Part shown: positions 22,738-28,406 of the stretch, in pieces
Layout of the letters: each line of letters opens with the position of its first letter
Numbering within the stretch: the first letter of the stretch is position 1
Source of the DNA: Bacteroidales bacterium
Lineage (GTDB): Bacteria; Bacteroidota; Bacteroidia; Bacteroidales; Muribaculaceae
Assembly (NCBI GenBank): GCA_004552485.1
Contig: SFOH01000026.1
Location: 1-28,406 of the forward strand
Reading direction: 5' to 3'
Length of the DNA: 28,406 nucleotides
Made by a program: the position numbers and the translations under genes
The notes under the pieces: model-generated
Databases searched by the model: none
The model's input: only the letters and a program-made list of their open reading frames with translations
Told to the model about the DNA's origin: nothing

Positions 22738-24543
22738 ATGAAACGTAAGCTACTGTTATTCATATCATTATGGGCGCTACTACTGGTGCTCATGATTCTT
22801 TGGAAATTCCTGTTCGTGGCCGTACAACCCGCCTTCGCGTGGGCCGATATGCGCCACATGGGCCAGATTGTCTGCCACGGATTCGGCACCGACCTGTCCA
22901 TGACGGCCTACCTCATGGCGCCCGTCGTGCTGTGGATGCTGGCCGAGGCATGGGTGCGCTCCGAGCGCGTCATGGCCCGCATCCTCAACGGCTACCTATG
23001 GTTCGTGGCCGGCGCTGTGGCCGTTACCATGGTGGTTGACAGCGTGTTATATCCCTACTGGCAGATTCGCCTCGACGCCACACCCGTCTTCTACTTCACC
23101 ACCTCGCCCGGCGCCGCACTCGCTTCGATGGCCTGGTATCTCGAAGTGGCCGCGCTGCTGCTGACGGCCGCGCTGTGTTGGGCCTTGCATTGGCTCCTAC
23201 ACACGGTTCAGCGCAAAATCGCCGTGCGCGTCAACGCCTCCGTCAAAGCCCGCGTGACGCAGACCGTCTCGTTCCTGCTCATCGGCGGCGCCATGATCAT
23301 CCCCATCCGCGGCGGCGTCACGGTCAGCACCATGTCGCCCGGCCAGGCCTATTTCTCTTCGGACATGCGCCTGAACCATGCTGCCATCAACCCCATGTTC
23401 AATTTCCTGTACTCAATTTCGCGCGTTGACAATCTCGCCGAGGCGTTCCACTACATGGACGACGCTAAGGCTCAGGCGCTTATGGCGCCTCTCGCCAAGC
23501 CCATAGCCCCCGCCGACTCCGCGGCGCTGAGCCTCAGCGTCAAGCGTCCGGACATATATCTCGTCATCCTGGAGAGCTTCTCCTCCGAGCTCATGCCGAG
23601 CCTCGGCGGCGAGCCCATCGCCACCCGCCTCGACAGCATCGCCGCCACCGGCGCGCTCTTCACCAACTTCTACGCCGAGAGCTTCCGCACCGACCGCGCC
23701 CTCGCCGTCATCCTCAGCGGCTACCCCGCCCTGCCCACGACCTCGGCGCTGCGCTACCCCAACAAATTCGCCAATATGCCCTCGCTGGCACGCGTGCTCC
23801 GCAACGCCGGCTACGGCACATACTACTATTATGGCGGCGACGCCAACTTCACCAACATGAAGGCCTACCTCGTAGCCACCGGCTTCGATAACATCGTGTC
23901 GGACAAGGACTTCCCCGTCTCCGAACGCCTCAGCAAATGGGGCGCACACGACGACGTCCTCTTCCGGCGCGTGGCCGAAGACTCGCGCCGGTCGCCCTTC
24001 CTGGCCGTGGTGCAGACCTCGTCGTCGCACGAACCCTTCGAGGTGCCCTATCAGTCTGCCCATAAGGACGAGCGCGCCAACGCATTCGCATACGCCGACA
24101 GCTGCCTCGGCGCATTCGTCGACTCGCTGCGCGCCTCCGGAACCTGGGAGCGCTCGATCGTGGTCATCGTGCCCGACCACTGGGGATGCTACCCCAAAGG
24201 CCTCAAAGACCATGAGCGACGTCACCGCATCCCGCTCGTGCTCACCGGGGGCGCCCTCCGCGGAGTGCCCGCGCGCCTCGACGTCCTCGGCTCGCAGAGC
24301 GCCATCACCCCCACCCTCCTCTCGATGATGGGCCTCGACACATCCTCGTTCTTCCGCCCCGTTTCGCTGTTCGACACCGCCGCCACCCACCGCGCCTGGC
24401 TCGCCGAGCCGGAGTGGTTCACCCTCAAAACCGAGCGGGGACAGACCGACGGCACCATCGCCGACAAAACCGTCACCGGCGCCCAGCCCGACCTCACAAA
24501 AGCCTATATACAAACCATTTACACCGACCTCAACAAACGATGA
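22738..24543 (+). CDS. LTA-synthase-like membrane phospho-transferase (sulfatase fold)
   Basis: A 601-residue protein with about five membrane spans in the first 185 residues, followed by an extracytoplasmic sulfatase-fold domain. The metal site fits DIYLVILESFSSE, and the nucleophile is Thr318 in FRTDRALAVILSGYP. Metal ligands also fit VVIVPDHWG. This is the architecture of lipoteichoic-acid synthase and MdoB/OpgB-type phosphoglycerol or phosphoethanolamine transferases, which move a head group from a phospholipid to an acceptor outside the membrane. Gram-negative Bacteroidota lack teichoic acid, so the acceptor is probably a periplasmic or envelope glycan. It overlaps the PAP2 gene by four bases (ATGA). 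Confidence 0.9.
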   Translation: MKRKLLLFISLWALLLVLMILWKFLFVAVQPAFAWADMRHMGQIVCHGFGTDLSMTAYLMAPVVLWMLAEAWVRSERVMARILNGYLWFVAGAVAVTMVVDSVLYPYWQIRLDATPVFYFTTSPGAALASMAWYLEVAALLLTAALCWALHWLLHTVQRKIAVRVNASVKARVTQTVSFLLIGGAMIIPIRGGVTVSTMSPGQAYFSSDMRLNHAAINPMFNFLYSISRVDNLAEAFHYMDDAKAQALMAPLAKPIAPADSAALSLSVKRPDIYLVILESFSSELMPSLGGEPIATRLDSIAATGALFTNFYAESFRTDRALAVILSGYPALPTTSALRYPNKFANMPSLARVLRNAGYGTYYYYGGDANFTNMKAYLVATGFDNIVSDKDFPVSERLSKWGAHDDVLFRRVAEDSRRSPFLAVVQTSSSHEPFEVPYQSAHKDERANAFAYADSCLGAFVDSLRASGTWERSIVVIVPDHWGCYPKGLKDHERRHRIPLVLTGGALRGVPARLDVLGSQSAITPTLLSMMGLDTSSFFRPVSLFDTAATHRAWLAEPEWFTLKTERGQTDGTIADKTVTGAQPDLTKAYIQTIYTDLNKR

Positions 24544-25211
24544 TCGAGATACTCCGGCAGATTGACGCAGAGGCGCTGCTGGCCATCAACTCGTGGCACA
24601 CAGCCTTTCTGGACCCATTCATGAAGATGGCGTCGGCACGCCTTGTCTGGATTCCGTTCTACCTCTCCATCCTCTACGTCCTCTGGCGTGCCCGCGGCTG
24701 GAAAGCCACCCTCGGCATCGCACTCCTCATCGGCCTCCTCATCACCCTGGCCGACCAGAGCTGCGCCACGCTCATCCGCCCCTACGTCCAGCGTCTGCGT
24801 CCCACCAACCCCGACAACCCGCTCTCGCAATTCGTCACCGTCGTCGACGGCTACCGCGGCGGCTCCTACGGCTTCCCCAGCTGCCACGCCTCCAACACCT
24901 TCGCCCTGGCCGTCTTCCTCACGTTCATCACCCGCAACCGACTGATTATCATCACCATGTTCCTGTGGGCCGTGCTCAACTGCTACTCGCGCATGTACCT
25001 CGGCGTCCACTATCCCGGCGACATCCTCGCCGGCGCTCTCCTCGGCACACTCTGCGCCTTCCTGGTCTATGCCCTCTTCCGCCTCGCCCTACGGCGTCTG
25101 CGCCACCCCCTCCCCGCGCCCATCCCCGCCAACCCGGCCCTCTATCTCCCCATCCCCGCCGCTTTCCTCCTCTCCCTCCTCGCCTTCGCCCTCGTCTCCC
25201 TCGTCCCCTAA
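24540..25211 (+). CDS. PAP2 family lipid phosphatase
   Basis: A 223-residue membrane phosphatase. I took the ATG at 24540 because it overlaps the stop of the transferase gene (ATGA), indicating translational coupling. The three PAP2 motifs are present: RPYVQRLRP, then PSCHASNTF (the second motif usually reads PSGH; here Cys replaces Gly), and SRMYLGVHYPGDI. About six membrane spans are predicted. Enzymes of this family dephosphorylate undecaprenyl diphosphate or lipid phosphates. Together with the upstream transferase it would recycle lipid carriers or remove phosphate from a by-product lipid. Confidence 0.87.
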   Translation: MIEILRQIDAEALLAINSWHTAFLDPFMKMASARLVWIPFYLSILYVLWRARGWKATLGIALLIGLLITLADQSCATLIRPYVQRLRPTNPDNPLSQFVTVVDGYRGGSYGFPSCHASNTFALAVFLTFITRNRLIIITMFLWAVLNCYSRMYLGVHYPGDILAGALLGTLCAFLVYALFRLALRRLRHPLPAPIPANPALYLPIPAAFLLSLLAFALVSLVP

Positions 25212-25212
25212 A

Positions 25213-25244
25213 CTTGCGTATGTGTCTGAGATTTCGTATCTTTG
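25213..25244 (+). promoter_or_regulatory. Promoter of the AAA-ATPase-like gene
   Basis: CTTG at 25213-25216 (one base off TTTG) and TATCTTTG at 25237-25244 are 20 bp apart. The transcript would start about 15 bases before the ATG at 25269. Confidence 0.55.
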
Positions 25245-25268
25245 CGGTGGAGACCCTCTTAAACACAA

Positions 25269-26837
25269 ATGGCCATGGCAGAACAGCAAATAGATTACCC
25301 CGTTGGAATTGAAAATTTTGAGAAAATAAGAACAGAAGGATTCTTATATATCGATAAAACCGAGTATCTGCACAAAATGGTGCGACGCCCGGGCTACTAT
25401 CTGCTGTGCCGTCCGCGCCGTTTTGGCAAAAGCCTGTTTCTGACCACTGCCGAGGCGTTCTTTGAAGGCAAATGCGAGCTTTTCGAAGGGCTGGCCATCT
25501 CTCGATACGACTATGACTGGGAGCCATCACCCGTGCTCCATCTCAATCTGGTAAACGCCGATGCGTCAGAGCCGGAGACCTTAAAAAAAAGCTTCGACCG
25601 CCAGTTCAAACGCTGGGAGGAGAAGTATCAGATGACCGATATCGCTGATAATCTCTCCGACCGCTTTGGCGATATCATCCGCACGGCCTATGAGCGCTCC
25701 GGCAAGCGCGTCGTTATCCTCATCGACGAGTACGACAAACCGCTTGTCTCACACATTGACAATGAAGCGCAGAAGGAGGAATTCCTCAACATTCTGAAGC
25801 CCATATACTCCAACCTCAAAGGTTGCGACCGATACATTCGTCTGGCAATTCTTACCGGTGTCAGCCGCTTCTCGCGTCTCAGCATCTTCTCCGACATCAA
25901 CAATCTGGACGACATCTCCATGGATGCCGAATTCGCTGCCATTTGCGGCATAACCGAGGAAGAGATGCTCCGCGACTGCCAGCCCGGCATTCAGAGACTC
26001 GCCGACTACAACGAATTCAGCTACGACGAAGCCGTGGCACGCCTCAAAAACAACTATGACGGCTACCACTTCGCACGACACTGTCCGGATATTTACAATC
26101 CCTTCAGCCTCCTCAGCGCCTTGCGCAAACGTGAGATCGGCGACTACTGGTTCGCGACCGGCACGCCGACATTCCTGCTCAAATCCATCCTGCACAAAGG
26201 CGTAAACCTGCGCGAATATATGAATGCGGAGACAGATTTGACCTCGCTTTCTTCGATTGACTCCTATACCGATGACCCGGTGCCCATGCTGTTTCAGACC
26301 GGCTACCTCACACTGAAGGGCTATGACCCGGAAACCGGCGACTACAAACTTGGCATACCCAACCGCGAGGTGGGCCGAGGTCTATTCCGCGGTTTGATGC
26401 CCTTGTGCACGGGCCTGGACGAAACGCGCTCGCGCTCGTTCATTCGCGACTCCGCGCGGATGTTGCGCGAGGGCAATGCCGACGGCTTCCTCACCGGGCT
26501 GCAGACGCTGTTGGCCGGCGTGTCCTATGAGCTGACAGGCACGAAGTCGGAGATATTCTTCGAGAACAACCTCTACGTCATCTTCACGATGTTAGGCTTT
26601 GACGTGCAGACAGAGTATCACACTTCCGACGGACGCATCGACGTGCTCATCCGCACACCCAAATACGTCTACATCATAGAGATCAAGCGCGACTCCTCGC
26701 CCGAGGCCGCCCTGGCCCAGATCAACTCCAAGCACTACGAATACCCCTTCCGCGCCGACAACCGCGCCATCGTAAAAATCGGCGCCAACTTCTCCACCGC
26801 CACCCGCAACCTCACCGGCTGGCTCATCGAACGCTAA
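25269..26837 (+). CDS. AAA-ATPase-like / PD-(D/E)XK nuclease superfamily protein
   Basis: A 522-residue protein of the AAA-ATPase_like plus PDDEXK_9 (DUF1703) architecture. The N-terminus (PVGIENFEKIRTEGFLYIDK) is the family signature. The ATP site has RPRRFGKSL (Lys54) and Walker B VVILIDEYDKP. The C-terminus has GRIDVLIRTPKYVYIIEIKR, a PD-(D/E)XK-type D...ExK core, so the nuclease-like site looks intact, unlike in the DUF4143 proteins at the window start. The family is multicopy in Bacteroidales and its function is unknown. An ATG at 25275 is an alternative start. crcB begins one base after its stop. Confidence 0.88.
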   Translation: MAMAEQQIDYPVGIENFEKIRTEGFLYIDKTEYLHKMVRRPGYYLLCRPRRFGKSLFLTTAEAFFEGKCELFEGLAISRYDYDWEPSPVLHLNLVNADASEPETLKKSFDRQFKRWEEKYQMTDIADNLSDRFGDIIRTAYERSGKRVVILIDEYDKPLVSHIDNEAQKEEFLNILKPIYSNLKGCDRYIRLAILTGVSRFSRLSIFSDINNLDDISMDAEFAAICGITEEEMLRDCQPGIQRLADYNEFSYDEAVARLKNNYDGYHFARHCPDIYNPFSLLSALRKREIGDYWFATGTPTFLLKSILHKGVNLREYMNAETDLTSLSSIDSYTDDPVPMLFQTGYLTLKGYDPETGDYKLGIPNREVGRGLFRGLMPLCTGLDETRSRSFIRDSARMLREGNADGFLTGLQTLLAGVSYELTGTKSEIFFENNLYVIFTMLGFDVQTEYHTSDGRIDVLIRTPKYVYIIEIKRDSSPEAALAQINSKHYEYPFRADNRAIVKIGANFSTATRNLTGWLIER

Positions 26838-26838
26838 C

Positions 26839-27279
26839 ATGAAGTGGATGAACATACTCATGGTGTTTGCCGGCAGCGGCCTTGGCGGCGTATTCCGCTA
26901 CGTCCTTGGCGACGCCGTGCAGGTGTGGATGCGAGGCAATGAGCTGCCACGGTGGCTTGCAGGCAACGCGACGGCCGAGCGCATCGCCGCGACATTCCCG
27001 TGGGGCACACTGGCCGTGAACATCATCGGATGCTTCCTGATCGGCCTCTTCTACGGCCTCTTTGACCGCTATGCTCCCGCCGCATCGCCCGCCGCCGCCC
27101 ACCTGCGCCTGCTCCTCACCGTCGGCTTCTGCGGCGGATTCACAACCTTCTCGACCTTCATCAACGAGAACTACCTCCTCTTCCAGAGCTCGAACCTACC
27201 CATGGTCCTCCTCTACCTCGCCCTCAGCATCCTCCTCGGCTTCCTCCTCCTCTACGCCGGCTACGCCCTCCTCCGCTAA
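26839..27279 (+). CDS. crcB: Fluoride channel CrcB/FluC
   Basis: A 146-residue, four-span membrane protein that forms a dual-topology dimer exporting fluoride. The signatures are all present: GSGLGGVFRYVLGD at the N-terminus, WGTLAVNIIGCFLIG with the conserved Asn in the second span, and GFCGGFTTFSTF with the pore-lining Phe and Thr residues. It starts one base after the stop of the ATPase gene and is probably cotranscribed with it. I see no fluoride riboswitch ahead of that operon. It is the last core-like gene before the lower-GC region. Confidence 0.93.
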   Translation: MKWMNILMVFAGSGLGGVFRYVLGDAVQVWMRGNELPRWLAGNATAERIAATFPWGTLAVNIIGCFLIGLFYGLFDRYAPAASPAAAHLRLLLTVGFCGGFTTFSTFINENYLLFQSSNLPMVLLYLALSILLGFLLLYAGYALLR

Positions 27280-27337
27280 CCCCGTCCCCCGATAAGCAAT
27301 CCTTTTTGTGCTTTGCCTGCGCTTTGCCCCAAAAATT

Positions 27338-27370
27338 AAATCCCTGCAACTCAGCAAGTTACAGGGATTT
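27338..27370 (+). terminator. Rho-independent terminator of crcB
   Basis: AAATCCCTG/CAGGGATTT plus an inner AACT/AGTT form a 14-position stem with one mismatch and a short loop (27338-27351 with 27357-27370), running into TTTTTG. It may also mark an element boundary, because the composition changes immediately after it. Confidence 0.75.
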
Positions 27371-27505
27371 TTGCGTACCCCTAAGCGTGCCGTATTAGAA
27401 CCAATCTTGGCCGATTTGGAAAGGCTATGGGAGATGCGTCACTGGATTCCTGACCCGACTAAGCCCATTAATCCGCAAGAATGGGCTAAGAAACATTGCG
27501 TCTAA
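27371..27505 (+). pseudogene. Short ORF fragment of unknown origin
   Basis: The frame reads ...RAVLEPILADLERLWEMRH and WIPDPTKPINPQEWAKKHCV before TAA at 27505, protein-like in composition but without a credible start: the open frame further upstream runs through the terminator hairpin, and the first internal ATG (27434) leaves only 23 codons. It may be the 3' end of a truncated gene. I do not recognise the family. Confidence 0.3.
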
Positions 27506-27572
27506 ACACAATAAAATAGGGGGTGGTACTGCGATAGCATCAACCCCATGCTTTTGAGGCATATATACTCCT

Positions 27573-27591
27573 GCCTATCAAGTTGATAGGC
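27573..27591. promoter_or_regulatory. 19-bp palindrome in the intergenic region before the winged-helix gene
   Basis: GCCTATCAA at 27573-27581 and its exact complement at 27583-27591 flank one base. A further pair of CCATAA-type sequences lies nearer the gene (27680-27720). The rest of 27506-27746 shows no gene. The palindrome could be an operator or a recombinase-binding site. Confidence 0.45.
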
Positions 27592-27746
27592 CTTGCTGTA
27601 TCCGCCCTTTACCCTCCTGACTCCCCACGTATTATAGAGCTATGAACGGTTCTGCAGGTCAATCTGAAAAAATTTTCCATACCATAATTTGCATTTATGG
27701 AGGGCTTGCACCATAATAGTAATTGAAAATACTATCAACAACAATA

Positions 27747-28406
27747 ATGAATAACAACGATAATAGCACTACCTTCGAGGGTTTACCATCAGAAGTTGTA
27801 AATTCAGCAATGACTCCGAGTCAATTGAAGGTGATGGAAGTGCTGTTCCTGTATAACGGATTGGTTAAGACTAAGTCCGATGGTTACTTCTTTATCTCCA
27901 ATGAGGCATTGATGAAAGAGGCTGAAATTGGGAGCAAAACAACACTGACGAAAATTATCCGACTATTTGAGTACAATGGATTCATAGGGCGGAAGACTGG
28001 CGATTTCACGAATCGGAAGGCCTCGGAGTATATTCTTTATGAAGATAAGGTAAAGCAATGGTGCCGAGACAATCCGAAACCCATATCAAGGAATAACGAC
28101 AAGACACTACAATCATCAGACGAAATTCGGGAGGCGATTGAAAGAGCCGTGACATCGGCTATAAAACCGCTCTTTGACAAGCAACGGGAACAAGAAGAGG
28201 TAATCAAATCATTACAGGGTGAGATTGCATCATTGAGGGCAGATATGCGTACACTTATTGAGGCGAGGTGTACTACAGATACAGAAACAGATGTAGATAG
28301 AAAAACAATAACAAATACTGATAGTACTGTTATTCAGAGTCAAGCAGACTATGTAACACTCATCAATCCTGTCAAGACGACAAATCGCTATGATGACAAG
28401 CTCAGT
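27747..28406 (+). CDS. Winged-helix DNA-binding protein, 3' end outside window
   Basis: The frame stays open from ATG 27747 to the window edge (220 residues). A winged-helix-like domain covers about residues 22-100: SQLKVMEVLFLYNGL, then SNEALMKEAEIGSKTTLTKI as the likely recognition part, and a wing ending FIGRKTGDF. A predicted coiled coil follows (about 125-175, with KQREQEEVIKSLQGEIASLR), then a Thr/Asp-rich stretch. The domain order recalls regulators or replication-type proteins of Bacteroidales mobile elements, but I do not recognise a named family. Codon use and GC are clearly lower than in the core genes, which supports a foreign origin. Confidence 0.7.
   Translation, partial: MNNNDNSTTFEGLPSEVVNSAMTPSQLKVMEVLFLYNGLVKTKSDGYFFISNEALMKEAEIGSKTTLTKIIRLFEYNGFIGRKTGDFTNRKASEYILYEDKVKQWCRDNPKPISRNNDKTLQSSDEIREAIERAVTSAIKPLFDKQREQEEVIKSLQGEIASLRADMRTLIEARCTTDTETDVDRKTITNTDSTVIQSQADYVTLINPVKTTNRYDDKLS

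Noticed and set aside
1..28406. tRNA or rRNA genes
   Set aside because: I found no cloverleaf with a T-loop or rRNA-like segment when reading the intergenic regions; a tRNA-scanning program would be needed to exclude it fully.

Overview
The window looks like a chromosomal segment of a GC-rich Bacteroidales bacterium. A Muribaculaceae-like lineage is my best guess, inferred from gene content, high GC and codon use, not from any marker gene. The supporting signs are many Bacteroidota-type promoters (-7 box TAnnTTTG, with a -33 TTTG about 20 bp upstream in the best cases) in front of genes on both strands, together with families typical of the phylum: C10 peptidase, DUF349, DUF4491, AAA_14/DUF4143 ATPases and the AAA-ATPase-like/PD-(D/E)XK family.

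Layout. 1-2.8 kb: the 3' part of one AAA_14/DUF4143 ATPase, a small charged helical protein with a stop codon just after its likely original start, and a second complete AAA_14/DUF4143 ATPase behind an array of TTCCGCA/TGCGGAA sites. 2.8-5.7 kb, minus strand: a secreted C10 cysteine peptidase and a zinc-ribbon membrane protein with a long, strongly foldable leader. 5.9-6.8 kb: AT-richer accessory debris, holding an intact antitoxin-like gene whose GNAT toxin partner survives only as an N-terminal stub, and a headless ORF fragment. 7.0-9.0 kb: a large DUF349 repeat protein. 9.0-9.4 kb: an intergenic region with a 9-bp tandem repeat and an operator-like palindrome.

9.4-13.5 kb is a plus-strand run: RNase Z (rnz), tRNA adenosine deaminase (tadA, ATGA overlap), lipid-A-disaccharide synthase (lpxB) and a beta-helix lipoprotein. 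13.6-14.9 kb, minus strand: a tiny exported Cys/Lys-rich protein and a SpoU/TrmH RNA methyltransferase. 15.0-17.8 kb, plus strand: a DUF4491 membrane protein, pheS, endonuclease III (nth) and a GtrA-like protein. 17.8-22.5 kb is a minus-strand block: prolyl oligopeptidase, a lipoprotein overlapping it by ATGA, and two different metallo-beta-lactamase-fold hydrolases. 22.7-25.2 kb, plus strand: an LTA-synthase-like sulfatase-fold transferase overlapping a PAP2 phosphatase, probably a cell-envelope phosphate-transfer and recycling pair. 25.3-27.3 kb: an AAA-ATPase-like/PD-(D/E)XK protein and the fluoride channel crcB, one base apart.

From about 27.3 kb to the end, base composition drops and the genes become unlike the core. 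There is a strong terminator, a short ORF fragment, palindromic intergenic DNA and a winged-helix protein running off the window, which suggests the edge of a mobile or accessory element. Most of the window is ordinary housekeeping DNA. I found no convincing complete novel system. The most interesting signals are two relics of small two-gene modules, the operator arrays before the ATPase and rnz genes, the structured leader at 5.7-5.84 kb, and the Cys-rich exported protein.
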